A stretch of DNA of 59,649 nucleotides from CAWBLP01 sp963789495 (GTDB lineage: Bacteria; Pseudomonadota; Alphaproteobacteria; Acetobacterales; Acetobacteraceae). Under the pieces are notes generated by a model that saw only the letters and a list, made by a program, of their open reading frames with translations, was not told where the DNA came from and ran no database searches. Shown in pieces: positions 26,576 through 36,400 of the stretch (position 1 is its first letter; each line of letters starts with the position of its first letter). The position numbers and the translations under genes are program-made. The stretch lies in contig CAWBLP010000034.1 of NCBI GenBank assembly GCA_963789495.1, positions 1 to 59,649 on the forward strand, given 5' to 3'.

Positions 26576-27479
26576 ACGCGTTGTCGCGGCACCATTCGGC
26601 GACCTGCGCGTGGGTGGCGAACCAGCATCCGCCGCGCGCCTTCATGTGCTGGATCAGCCGCTCCAGCACCGGCATGCGGGAGCGATGGCCGGTGATGTGC
26701 GGATGCATGGTGAGCAGGAACAGCCCGCCTTCCTGCCACGCGCCGTCGAACTCGGCGGTGAAGATCTCCTGCACCGCGGAGGGCGGCGTATACGGCCGCA
26801 GCGCCGAGAACCGCACGAAATTATAGTAGACCGCGTCATCGCGGATCCATTCCGGCGGCAGTTCGACGATGCCGGTCGGCTCGCCATTGTCGATCAGCTC
26901 ATACGGATCGTCATCGGCCATCAGCGAGCTGTCGTACAGCAGTTTCATCTCGCGGATGATGTCCATGGTGTTGACCGAGAAATCCCAGCTCGCGGTGCGC
27001 ATGCCGACGGGATCGCGGCCGGAGATCTTTGCCAGCGTGTCGCGCGCCCGGAACGTCAGGTCGCGTTCCGCCTCGCGCGGCAGGGATGTGTTGGCCTCGT
27101 GGATCCAGGAGTGGATGCCGATCTCGTGCCCGTCATCGGCGGTGGCGCGCACCTCCTCGGGATGCAGCAGGGCGGAGACGGCGGGGTAGAAGAAGCTGGC
27201 AGGAATCAATTCGCGTTCCAGCAGCTTGCGAATCCGCGGCATCGCCTGGCGGTTGCCGTACTGGCCCTGGCTGATCCGCATCGGGCTTTCGTCGGCGTCG
27301 CGCAGCGGGATGGTTTCATGGTCGGCGTCGAAGCTGATCGCGACGGCGCAACGGGCGCCGTTCGGCCAGGCGCGCGGCTTCATGCTGCGGCCGGCGCGGG
27401 CGCGGCCGACGATCTTGCGCCAGGTGGGTTCCGACCATTGCCAGGGCTGCTCTTTCGGCTGCTGGGGGGAGTCGTTCAT
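26574..27479 (-). CDS. Polysaccharide deacetylase (NodB-like, CE4) family protein
   Basis: 301-residue protein with a NodB-homology domain. The catalytic/metal motif is AISFDADHE and the metal His pair is in IGIHSWIHE; the C-terminal block GLFLLTMHPHITGHRSRM supplies the last His. The form resembles cytoplasmic amidase-like members that act on N-acyl or cyclic amide substrates rather than secreted chitin deacetylases, because no signal peptide is present. I chose ATG 27479 (MNDSPQQPKEQ); an earlier in-frame start at 27524 is less likely. It is alone on its strand and convergent with the zinc-ribbon gene. Confidence 0.85.
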   Translation of the reverse strand: MNDSPQQPKEQPWQWSEPTWRKIVGRARAGRSMKPRAWPNGARCAVAISFDADHETIPLRDADESPMRISQGQYGNRQAMPRIRKLLERELIPASFFYPAVSALLHPEEVRATADDGHEIGIHSWIHEANTSLPREAERDLTFRARDTLAKISGRDPVGMRTASWDFSVNTMDIIREMKLLYDSSLMADDDPYELIDNGEPTGIVELPPEWIRDDAVYYNFVRFSALRPYTPPSAVQEIFTAEFDGAWQEGGLFLLTMHPHITGHRSRMPVLERLIQHMKARGGCWFATHAQVAEWCRDNA

Positions 27480-27679
27480 GGGGCGGGCCCTCTGGTTGGT
27501 TCCTTCTCGGCGCGCATGCTGCACGGGTTTGGCATGGTTTGGAATGTCGGGAGATGGGGGCGGCGCATCCCGGCGGTCGCCGGTGGGTCAGCGATGTCGG
27601 ATCGGAACTCAGCGATGATGCGTGTACGGCGGTCAGAAGCCGCACATTCCCCCTGCGCGTCTCCCCCGGTCAAGGCGGC

Positions 27680-28126
27680 CTGTTCGGCAAGGATGAGTTC
27701 CACTCTGATGCAGATAAGGACAGCAACGTTTGCCCGGTGGGGCCAGCGGCTTCATCCCTGTTCATCGTCGCTGCTGCGTGGGCTGAAGCAGATCAACTAC
27801 GTCGACAAGCTGGCATGCGATAAGTGCCAAATCCGATCGCGCTGCACGGGCGGGACGTTTCGCACAGTGTCTCGGCTTGAGAACTGAGCGGTGTTGAACC
27901 GGATGGCGGCCCTATCGGCAAAGCGCCCGGGGATTCTGGATCGCCGGCGGGCGACGGTCGACATCCGTTTGGCACGATAAAGCAATGGATATATCAGGGG
28001 GCGTTTCTGACGCGTGGCTTGGAGAAGGTCCGCGCCGAATTCGGTCCGACCGCGCTCGCCCACACTCTCAGGCGAGTGCTCAATCTCGTCGGATTCGCCG
28101 AGTTGATGGCCGCGGAGGCGGTCTGA
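27680..28126 (+). pseudogene. IS1182-type transposase remnant (C-terminal part)
   Basis: Pieces of one transposase C-terminus run through this stretch in different frames. They are FGKDEFHSDADKDSNVCPVG (27687 on), the cysteine cluster ACDKCQIRSRCTGGTFR (27817-27870), RMAALSAKRPGILDRRRATVD (27904-27965), then HPFGTIKQWIYQGAFLTRG, LEKVRAEFGPTALAHTL and RRVLNLVGFAELMAAEAV with a TGA at 28124-28126. The order and the CxxC cluster are typical of IS1182-family transposases. The N-terminal two thirds are missing, so it is a dead fragment. Confidence 0.75.
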
Positions 28127-28501
28127 AAGCCTGGTGGGTGGGCTTTACGGCCGGGCTGAGCAGCGTGAGGACCCTTACGTTACCAGACCGATATGTCCGG
28201 GAACGGATGGACGATTGCTCGCCAGGTTGGCGGCGCAAAGGCCCATCGACCGTCCGATCGTCACGCGGCGCCTGCGAATTCAGCGATCGCCTCCGAAGGG
28301 CGAGTCCTCACACAGTCTGCGTGACCTCTGCATCAGATGGGCGCGGCTGGCTATCGGTCTCCCGGGTGGGAGGAGGCGACCTGGCGCTCGACGGCGGGCT
28401 GTGTCCGGAGTTCGACCCGGATCAAACTCATCTCACGGTCATCTAGACAAAATTCCTAGTTCCTGTTATGTTCCGATGATTTTCCTGCACCCGGAGCATC
28501 C
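28127..28501. other. Intergenic region after IS remnant
   Basis: About 375 bases with no supported gene. It may include the far end of the dead insertion sequence, but I cannot see a matching inverted repeat. A GGAG ribosome-binding site near 28493 serves the next gene. Confidence 0.35.
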
Positions 28502-29245
28502 ATGATCTCGCATTCCACGCCGCCAGGCAGCTTCCTCCTCCCGCCCATCCTGCTCGAAATCACCCTCCAGAGCCTCTACGCCACCCTGGCGCAGGCGCCC
28601 GCCAGCAGCCCGGCGGACATCGCATCCCGCCAGGACGTCGCTTGCATCACCATGCTCGCGCTCAACCCGCGCGACGCGGTCGAGGCCGGGCTCGCCGCCT
28701 CCGCCGTGGCCGCCCATTTCGCCGCCATGGAGTGCTTCCGGCGCGCCGTGCTGCCGGACCTGACCAACTCGCTGGTGCTGCGTCACCAGGGCCGGGCGGT
28801 GTCGCTGTCCCGGCTGTTCACCGACCGGCTGCGGCTCTTGCAGGGCCTGCAGGCGCGCCCGTCCGCCTATGCCCGACCGGTCACCCATCCGGTCGCCACC
28901 GCGCCCGAGGCGCCCCGCCCGGCCGCCCAGGCCAGCGCACCGTCCGCCGCCAGCCAGCTACCGCTCCGGCCGGTCGCGCCGGCCTCGCAGGTCGCGCCGG
29001 CCTCGCAGGTCGCGCCGGCCTCGCAGGTCGCGCCGACCGCGCAGGTCGCGGCGACCCCGCCGACCCGGCCGCTGCCGCCCGCCCCGCAGCTCGCGCCGCA
29101 TCCGGCAGCCGTCGCGCGCGCGCCGCAGGGGCCGGTGCTGGCAGAGCCGCCGGCCAATCCGTTCCAGGCGCAGCTGCTGGACGAAATCGCCCGTCGCGCC
29201 ATGACCGCCGCGAGCGCGCCATTGGCGGCCGCCCGTCTGACCTGA
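28502..29245 (+). CDS. Hypothetical Ala/Pro-rich protein with tandem hexapeptide repeats
   Basis: 247 residues, family unknown. Residues 1-115 are helical and Ala/Leu-rich (LLEITLQSLYATLAQAP, RQDVACITMLALNPRDAVEAG, LTNSLVLRHQGRAVSLSRLF). A Pro/Ala-rich linker follows, with the hexapeptide VAPASQ repeated three times plus a variant, encoded by exact 18-base units. A short C-terminal helix (NPFQAQLLDEIARRAM) closes the protein. No signal peptide is evident. The start is ATG 28502 with GGAG just ahead. The layout, two helical ends joined by a flexible linker, suggests a scaffold or adaptor, but that is a guess. Confidence 0.65.
   Translation: MISHSTPPGSFLLPPILLEITLQSLYATLAQAPASSPADIASRQDVACITMLALNPRDAVEAGLAASAVAAHFAAMECFRRAVLPDLTNSLVLRHQGRAVSLSRLFTDRLRLLQGLQARPSAYARPVTHPVATAPEAPRPAAQASAPSAASQLPLRPVAPASQVAPASQVAPASQVAPTAQVAATPPTRPLPPAPQLAPHPAAVARAPQGPVLAEPPANPFQAQLLDEIARRAMTAASAPLAAARLT
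28973..29044. repeat. 18-bp tandem repeat inside hypothetical gene
   Basis: The unit gtcgcgccggcctcgcag occurs three times perfectly (28973-29026), with a fourth copy differing at two bases (29027-29044) and a partial fifth. It encodes the VAPASQ repeats. Perfect identity points to recent slippage or expansion. Confidence 0.85.
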
Positions 29246-29979
29246 CCCCGGGCCACCGCACCGCGCGGACCACGCCGGGTGACCGGGCGCACGATGTCGC
29301 CCCGGACCACGCCCATCGACTTCACCCCTCACACGCTGGTTCCGTCCGCGCCGCCGCGCCCCCGGTCGCCGCGCCCCCGGTCGCCGCGCCCCCGGTCGCC
29401 GCGTCAGACCAGGATCATGCCCGGGCTCCTCCCCAGCGCCCCGCGGGCGCGGGCCATGGCGGCAGCGCGGGAACACAGGCGCGGTCTGGTTCACGCCAGG
29501 CCAGCGGTTCTCCCCTTGGCTGCCGACCACCCGTGCCGACCCGGTGCGAGGACCACACCGGCCCGTCCGGTCGTCCCCGCCATCGACTGATGGCAACGCC
29601 CCATGCACCGTGGCGGACCCATCATCGGCATCGCGGCCGCCGCTGCCCTGCCCGGCCGCGCGCCGACCGCCAGGATCTGCCCCGCCACCCCATCCCGGCC
29701 CGCCGGCGCGTCACGCACTCCCAGGACGTCCAGGCAGCGAATCGACAGGCAGAATCCGGTGCACCGTGAGTCCCCGCCACAAGCCGGGCCCGGGAAACCG
29801 CCCGGACCCCACCCGCGGACCCCACCGGCGGCACGGCAACACAAACGCTGCGAATCAGCGGCAATACCCCCTACACCGTGAACGCCAGCCGCACGGTCCC
29901 TCCCGCGCGGGCGTGGGCCGGCGGGCGGCAACCTGCTAGACTCGTCCGCAGATCGCATCAGCCTGGAGGAACGCGACCC
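29246..29979. other. Long intergenic region with a 15-bp tandem repeat
   Basis: About 730 bases without a supported gene. At 29353-29397 the unit cgccgcgcccccggt is repeated three times exactly. Open frames here give Pro/Arg-rich sequence with no family features. A GGAGGA ribosome-binding site at 29965-29970 belongs to glpX. Confidence 0.5.
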
Positions 29980-30978
29980 ATGGACGCAGCCCACGCGCCG
30001 AAACCCGGCGAACTCGTCACCGACCGCAACCTGGCGCTGGAACTGACCCGGGTGACCGAGGCCGCCGCCCTCGCCGCCTCCCGCTGGATCGGGCTCGGCC
30101 AAAAGAACGAGGCCGACGGCGCCGCGGTGGAGGCCATGCGCAAGGCGTTCGACATCGTCGCGATCAACGGCACCGTGGTGATCGGCGAGGGCGAAATGGA
30201 CGAGGCGCCGATGCTGTTCATCGGCGAGAAGGTCGGCGCCGGCGGCCCGCAGATGGACATCGCGGTGGACCCGCTGGAGGGCACCACCCTCACCGCCAAG
30301 GGCGGCCCCGCGGCGCTCGCCGTGGTGGCGCTGGCGGAACACGGCAACTTCCTGCACGCGCCCGACATCTACATGGACAAGATCGCCGTCGGCGGCGGGC
30401 TGCCGGACGAGCTGGTGGACCTGGACGCCTCGGTCGCGGAAAACCTGAAGAACCTGGCGCGCGCCAAGAAATGCGACGTGTCGGACCTGGTCGCCTGCAT
30501 CCTGGATCGCGACCGCCACAAGGAGCTGATCGCCAAGACGCGCGAGGCCGGTGCGCGGATCATGCTGATCAGCGACGGCGACGTGACCGGCGTGGTGGCG
30601 ACGGCCACCCCGGATTCGGAGATCGACATCTACATGGGCTGGGGCGGCGCGCCGGAGGGCGTGCTGGCGGCGGCGGCGTTGCGCTGTATCGGCGGCCAGA
30701 TGCAGGGCCGGCTGATCTATGAAAGCGACGACCAGATCGCCCGTGCCCGCGAGATGGGGCTGAGCGATCCGCACAAGAAGTTCACCCTGACCGAGATGGC
30801 GAAGGGCGACGTGATGTTCGCCGCCACCGGCGTCACCACCGGTCCGATGCTGCGCGGCGTGAAGCGCTTCGGCCATGGCGCGACCACCCATTCCATGGTG
30901 ATGCGCAGCAAGTCCGGCACCGTGCGGTTCATCGAGGCGCACCACAACTTCGCCACCAAGACCTGGGCGCAGACCTGA
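29980..30978 (+). CDS. glpX: Class II fructose-1,6-bisphosphatase
   Basis: Metal-dependent phosphatase that removes the 1-phosphate of fructose 1,6-bisphosphate in gluconeogenesis, and in some autotrophs also acts on sedoheptulose bisphosphate. The 332 residues include the motifs INGTVVIGEGEMDEAPML, MDIAVDPLEGTTLTAKG, RIMLISDGDVTGVVAT, YMGWGGAPEGVLAAAALRCI and TMLRGVKR-like GPMLRGVKRFG. The ATG at 29980 has GGAGGA 9 bases ahead. recJ starts 12 bases after the stop, so the two are probably one transcript. Confidence 0.95.
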   Translation: MDAAHAPKPGELVTDRNLALELTRVTEAAALAASRWIGLGQKNEADGAAVEAMRKAFDIVAINGTVVIGEGEMDEAPMLFIGEKVGAGGPQMDIAVDPLEGTTLTAKGGPAALAVVALAEHGNFLHAPDIYMDKIAVGGGLPDELVDLDASVAENLKNLARAKKCDVSDLVACILDRDRHKELIAKTREAGARIMLISDGDVTGVVATATPDSEIDIYMGWGGAPEGVLAAAALRCIGGQMQGRLIYESDDQIARAREMGLSDPHKKFTLTEMAKGDVMFAATGVTTGPMLRGVKRFGHGATTHSMVMRSKSGTVRFIEAHHNFATKTWAQT

Positions 30979-30990
30979 GGGGCCGAACGG

Positions 30991-32757
30991 ATGGAGCCTG
31001 TCCTGGGGATCGCTCGCAGCCTGAGCGGGCGGCGCTGGGTCTGGCGCAGTGGCGAGGACCGGATCGGCTTCGGCATCGCCCAGCGGGTGGGGGTGCCGGA
31101 GATCGTCGGCCGGCTGCTCGCCGCTCGCGGCATCGACATCGAGTCGGCCTGCCACTTCCTGGAGCCCACGCTGCGGGCGCTGCTGCCGGACCCGTCGGTG
31201 CTGATCGACATGGACGTGGCGGCCGACCGGCTGGCGGCGGCGGTGCAGGCCGGTGAGACGGTGGCGGTGTTCGGCGACTACGACGTGGACGGCGCCTGCA
31301 GCTCCGCCCTGATGGCGACCCTGCTGGGGGAACTGGGCTGCCCGGTCCACACCCATGTCCCCGACCGCATGGCGGATGGCTACGGCCCCAACCCCACCGC
31401 GCTGCGCATGCTGGCCCAGCGCGGCTGCAGCCTGATCGTCTGCGTGGATTGCGGCACCGCGGCGGCCGAGGCGCTGGCAGCGGTCGCCGGCACGGCCGAT
31501 GTTGTGGTGCTGGACCACCACAAGTCGGAAGGTCCGCCGCCGGCCATCATTGCGACCGTCAACCCGAACCGGCTGGACGATGCGTCCGGGCTGCACATGC
31601 TGTGTGCCGCGGCGGTGGCATTCATGACGGCGGTGGCGACGGTGCGCAGCCTGCGCCGCTCCGGCTTCTTCGCGCAGCGCGGCGAGCCGGATCTGATCGG
31701 GCTGCTGGACCTGGTGGCGCTGGCGACGGTGTGCGACGTGATGCCGCTGACCGGGGTGAACCGGGCGCTGGTCTGCCAGGGGCTGAAGGTGATGGCGCGG
31801 CGGACGCGGCCCGGGATCGCGGCGCTGCTGGATGTGGCGCAGACGCGGGATCGTCCCACCGCGTTCACCTGCGGCTTCGGCCTGGGACCGCGGATCAACG
31901 CGGCGGGCCGGATCAGCGAGGCCGATCTGGGCCTGCGCCTGCTGCTGTCGCGCGACAAGGTGGAGGCAATGGCTCTGGCCACGCGCTTGGACGAGGTGAA
32001 CCGCCAGCGTCAGGAGGTCGAGGCCGGCATGCTGGACGCCGCGTTGCGGGCAGCCGAGGCGCAGGCGCTGCGCGGTGACGCGGCGCTGGTGGTCAGCGGG
32101 CCGGACTGGCATCCGGGCGTGGTCGGCATCGTCGCCGGGCGGATCAAGGAACGCTTCAACCGCCCGGCCTGCGTGGCGGGCGTGGCCGGCGGCATTGCGA
32201 AGGGTTCCGGCCGCTCGGTGGCGGGGATCGACCTGGGCGGTGCGGTGATCGCGGCGCGCCAGAGCGGCATCCTGCGCACCGGGGGCGGCCATCCGATGGC
32301 GGCCGGGTTCTCGCTGGACGGCGACCGGATGGAGGAGTTCCGGGCGTTCCTGAACGAGCGGCTGGCGGCGGCGGCGGCGCTGCCGGCAGCGGCGGACCTG
32401 TCGGTGGAAGGCACGCTGGCGGTGGCCGGTTGCACCACCGAACTGGCGCAGCATTTGACCAGGCTGGCGCCGTTCGGGGCCGGCAATGAGGAGCCGATGC
32501 TGGTGCTGCAACGCGCGCGGGTGCTGCGGGCGGACCGGGTGGGGCGGGAGTTGAACTCGATCCGCAGCTTCATCGAGGGCGAGGGCGGCGGACCGCGCCT
32601 GAAGGCGATGCTGTTCCGCGCCCGCGAGGGTGCCCTGGCCGACGCGCTGCTTGGGCGGAGCGGGATCGCCTTGCATCTGGCCGGCCATCTGCGGGCGGAG
32701 GCGTGGAACGGCTCGGTCAATCCCAGCTTCATCATTACCGATGCGGCCCCCGCTTGA
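30991..32757 (+). CDS. recJ: Single-stranded-DNA-specific exonuclease RecJ
   Basis: 5'-3' exonuclease for single-stranded DNA used in recombination and mismatch repair. The 588-residue protein has the DHH-superfamily motifs VAVFGDYDVDGACSSALM, VCVDCGTAAAEAL and VVVLDHHKSEG. Next come GFGLGPRINAAGRI, HPGVVGIVAGRIKERFNRPA and the DHHA1 motif TGGGHPMAAGFSL, ending in an OB-like domain (LAPFGAGNEEPMLVLQ). Length and order are standard. It is likely co-transcribed with glpX and is followed by tRNA-Glu 54 bases downstream. Confidence 0.95.
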   Translation: MEPVLGIARSLSGRRWVWRSGEDRIGFGIAQRVGVPEIVGRLLAARGIDIESACHFLEPTLRALLPDPSVLIDMDVAADRLAAAVQAGETVAVFGDYDVDGACSSALMATLLGELGCPVHTHVPDRMADGYGPNPTALRMLAQRGCSLIVCVDCGTAAAEALAAVAGTADVVVLDHHKSEGPPPAIIATVNPNRLDDASGLHMLCAAAVAFMTAVATVRSLRRSGFFAQRGEPDLIGLLDLVALATVCDVMPLTGVNRALVCQGLKVMARRTRPGIAALLDVAQTRDRPTAFTCGFGLGPRINAAGRISEADLGLRLLLSRDKVEAMALATRLDEVNRQRQEVEAGMLDAALRAAEAQALRGDAALVVSGPDWHPGVVGIVAGRIKERFNRPACVAGVAGGIAKGSGRSVAGIDLGGAVIAARQSGILRTGGGHPMAAGFSLDGDRMEEFRAFLNERLAAAAALPAAADLSVEGTLAVAGCTTELAQHLTRLAPFGAGNEEPMLVLQRARVLRADRVGRELNSIRSFIEGEGGGPRLKAMLFRAREGALADALLGRSGIALHLAGHLRAEAWNGSVNPSFIITDAAPA

Positions 32758-32811
32758 CCCTGAGAGGGTGCTCCGCTACCCCACCGCGGCCCTGTTCCGG
32801 GTGGCTATCGC

Positions 32812-32887
32812 GTCCCCTTCGTCTAGAGGCCTAGGACACCAGCCTTTCACGTTGGTAACACGGGTTCGAATCCCGTAGGGGACGCCA
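32812..32887 (+). tRNA. tRNA-Glu (anticodon TTC)
   Basis: The acceptor stem GTCCCCT (32812-32818) pairs with AGGGGAC (32877-32883), followed by G and an encoded CCA (32885-32887). The anticodon arm CCAGC-CTTTCAC-GTTGG places TTC at 32846-32848. The T-arm is ACGGG-TTCGAAT-CCCGT. All arms fold cleanly. Confidence 0.95.
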
Positions 32888-33406
32888 GTGTTATCAACGA
32901 CTTAGACCCTCGCCTTTCAATTCGAGGGGATTGGGACAGGCAGGGGACAGGGACCGCGGCGTTCCCCCGGCAGGCAGGCAGCATCACCGCGCCCGTGTAA
33001 CCGGCGTTCCCTTGGCGTTCTCAGCGCGCTACTGTCTGGTATGCGTCGCTCCGATCCAGACATGCCACCGCCCGGCGCAATCCTGCTCGGCCAGGTCGCG
33101 GTCATGCTGATCGCCGACAAAGCGTGCGATGCAGACGAACGCGTATGCCGCGCCACCTGCAACGAAAACTGCTCGAAATCCGTTTCGAGCCGGGACCGTT
33201 ACATCGGCCCTTGTCACGCCCCTATCACGACCGCGCGAGTCGACGCTGGGACGTATCGGATGCGTGCAACGAAACTTGCATCCCCGGATTATTGGAAGCT
33301 AGGGGTGGTAACCTAACTCGCGATCACGTCACAGCCGAACGCGCCGGCCGACCGCTTCCTGCCGCCGTCGCACTTGGGGGGATGAAATTTTCACAAGGAG
33401 GCGCGT
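32888..33406. other. Intergenic region upstream of the CheB-CheR kinase
   Basis: About 520 bases. It holds a perfect 8-bp stem-loop GCTCGAAA-tccg-TTTCGAGC (33171-33190) and a weaker GGATGC/GCATCC pair (33258-33283). It ends with an AAGGAGG ribosome-binding site (33395-33401), 5 bases before the TTG start of the kinase. A 91-codon open frame (33041-33316) shows no family features, so I leave it out. Confidence 0.45.
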
Positions 33407-36400
33407 TTGACGGGCGATCTGCGGGTTATTGGCATCGGGGCCTCAGCCGGCGGCATTGAAGCACTGCGCGCGTTTTTTCAGCATGTCCCGCCCCATAGCA
33501 GCATGGCATTCGTGATCGTGCTGCATCTCTCCCCTGACCGTACCAGCATGCTGGCGGAGGTGCTCGGCCGCTGGACTGACATGTCGGTGACGCAGGCGGT
33601 CGACGGGGAGGCGGTACAGGCTGATCACGTTCATGTAATCCCACCTAACACGCTGATGACGATCGAAGTCGGGCATTTGCGCCTGCGCACGCCCAGCACG
33701 CCGATGCGTGAGAACAACGCGATCGACATCTTCTTCAGCGCGCTGGCGGCGGACCAGGGGGAGCGGGCGATCGGCATCGTGCTGTCCGGCACCGGCAGCG
33801 ACGGCACCTTGGGACTGAAGGCGATCCGGCAGGCCGGCGGCATCGCGCTGGCGCAGGGCGGTAACGGGACCGGCCCGCAATATCCCGGCATGCCCAGCTC
33901 CGCGATCGCCGCCGGCGCAGTGGACCTGATCCTGTCAGTCGAGGCGATGCCGGAGCGCATCCTGCAACTGAACGTCCCGCTGGAGGCGCCGGCGGACGAT
34001 GCTCCGATGCCAGCCGCCGCCGAGATTGCCGAGGTGAGACCGGTGATCTGCGCGCTCCTGCGTAACCAGGTCGGCCATGATTTCAGCGGCTACAAGGAAG
34101 CCACGTTCATGCGCCGCGTGCACCGGCGCATGCAGTTCCTCGGGCTGGGAATGAAGGATTATGTGCAACGCCTGCGCGACGATCCGCACGAAGTGGTGCT
34201 GCTTTTCCACGATCTGCTGATCGGCGTCACCAGCTTCTTCCGTGACGCCGACGCGTTCCAGGCACTGAGCCAGACCGTGATCCCGCGCCTGTTCGAAGGC
34301 CGTGGTGCCGACGACACGGTGCGCATCTGGGTCCCCGGCTGCGCCACCGGGGAAGAAACCTACACCATCGCCATTCTCATGGCGGAGCACATGGCCGGGC
34401 TGCAGGCCCCCCCGAAGATGCAGATATTCGCAACCGACATCGACGACGCGGCGATCAACGTCGCACGCTCGGGGCGCTATCCCGCCACGCTGCTGAAGGA
34501 GCTTTCGCCCGAGCGCCTGGCGCGGTTCTTCATCGCCGCAGACGGCACCTACCTGGTACGCAAGGAAATTCGCGATCTCTGCACGTTCTCGACGCATAGC
34601 CTGATCCGCGACCCGCCATTCTCCCGCATCGACCTGATCTCCTGCCGCAACCTGCTGATCTACCTGGACGCCGACCTGCAGGGACGGGTGATCCCGGCGT
34701 TCCACTATTCCCTGGTGCCGCACGGCTACCTGCTGCTGGGCGGATCGGAGATGGTGACGCGGCACGGCGAGCTGTTCACGCCGATCGACAAGAAGCACCG
34801 CATCTTCGAACGGCGCGATGCGCCGGCCTCGCCGCTGCACCTTGCGCCGCTCAACACATTCGCCACCCGCTCCGCACCGCCGGTATCGCGTCGCCGCGAT
34901 CCCGCCGCGGGTTGGGGCAATACCGCCCAACTTGCCAATGACCGTGTGCTGGAACGGTTCGGACCGCCCTTCGTGGTGGTCAACGAAGACGGCAACGTGC
35001 TGCATTTCTCCAGCCGCACCGGAAAATACCTGGAACCACCGACCGGCATACCGTCGAGCGAACTGGTCTCACTGGCACGGCAGGGCCTGCGCCTGGAATT
35101 GCGCGCGGCGTTTCGCCAGGCGCTGCAGACCGGGCGGGCGGTGGAGCGCGAACGCATCAATGTGGAGATGAATGGCGGTAGCCAGCCGATCTCTCTAATC
35201 ATCGAGCCGCTGACATCGCGCCAGTCCGACCGGTTGTTCCTGGTGGTATTCAACGACCTCGGCATTCCGGTCGCGGCAGGTCACGCGCCGGCCCACTCGG
35301 ATCAGGTCCTGTCGCACGGCACGCAAGGGGAGGAACCGGGGACCGCTCACCTCGAGCGGGAGCTGCATGACGCGCATCAGCAACTGCAATCCACCTCGGA
35401 GGAATATGAAACCGCGCTGGAGGAACTAAAATCCGCCAACGAGGAGCTGCAATCCGTCAACGAGGAGATGCAGTCCACCAATGAGGAGCTGGAGACCTCC
35501 AAGGAGGAGATCCAGTCGATGAATGAGGAGCTGCAGACGGTGAATGCGCAGCTCTCCGCCAAAGTGGATGAGCTCGACCACGCCAATAACGACCTGCGCA
35601 ACCTGTTCGACAGCACCGAGGTCGCCACCATCTTCCTCGACTGCTTCATGATCGTGCGCGGCTTTACCCCCGCGGTGGCCGACATCTACAACCTCATCCC
35701 CTCCGACAAGGGCCGGCCACTGAACGACATAGTCGGCCAGATCGACTACGACGAGCTGCGTAGCGATGTCACCCGCGTGCTAGACACGCTGGAGCCATTC
35801 GAGCGCCGCGTCGCTCGGCGCGACGGCAATACGCATTACCTGATGCGTGTCCTGCCGTACCGGGCCGCGGATAACAAGGTGGACGGTGCTCTGGTCACCT
35901 TTGTCGATGTCACAAGCATTGTGCAGGCGGAGCAGCATCATCGCATGATGGTGGATGAGCTGAACCACCGGGTGCGCAACATGCTGACCGTGGTGGTTTC
36001 GCTCGCCACCCAGACGCTGCGCCAGTCGAAGACGCTGGAGGATTTTTCCGACGCATTCCTCGGCCGGGTGAACGCGCTGGCGTCGGCCTATACGCTGCTG
36101 AGTCGCGAGAACTGGATCGACGTTCCCTTGCAGGACGTGCTGCAGGAGGAGCTGCGCGCGTTCATGTCCGACAGGCGCGACAACATCGTGCTGAAGGGTC
36201 CGAGGATTCCGCTGAAGCCACGCGCCGCCCTGGCATTCGGCATGATCGTGCACGAGCTGGTCACCAACGCGGTCAAATACGGTGCATTGTCGGCTCCGGC
36301 AGGAAGGGTCATCGTGAACTGGGAGGTCCAGCACCAGGACGATGACGGTGACCAGGACAACGGCGGACACCTGGTGCTAACCTGGCAGGAGCAAGACGGG

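Noticed and set aside
26311..26739. 142-codon minus-strand frame through the GCGTCACGC repeats
   Set aside because: Overlaps the deacetylase end and has repeat-derived low-complexity sequence.
26574..27479. Deacetylase as part of a secreted polysaccharide system
   Set aside because: No signal peptide and no glycan genes nearby; a cytosolic amidase-like role is more likely.
29491..32688. Very long minus-strand open frame (over 1000 codons)
   Set aside because: It runs antisense to glpX and recJ, which have clear domains and ribosome-binding sites; the sequence is Arg/His/Gln-rich as expected from the opposite strand of GC-rich genes.
33041..33316. 91-codon open frame with several Cys upstream of the kinase
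   Set aside because: No ribosome-binding site or family pattern; the Cys spacing is irregular and the region holds a stem-loop.
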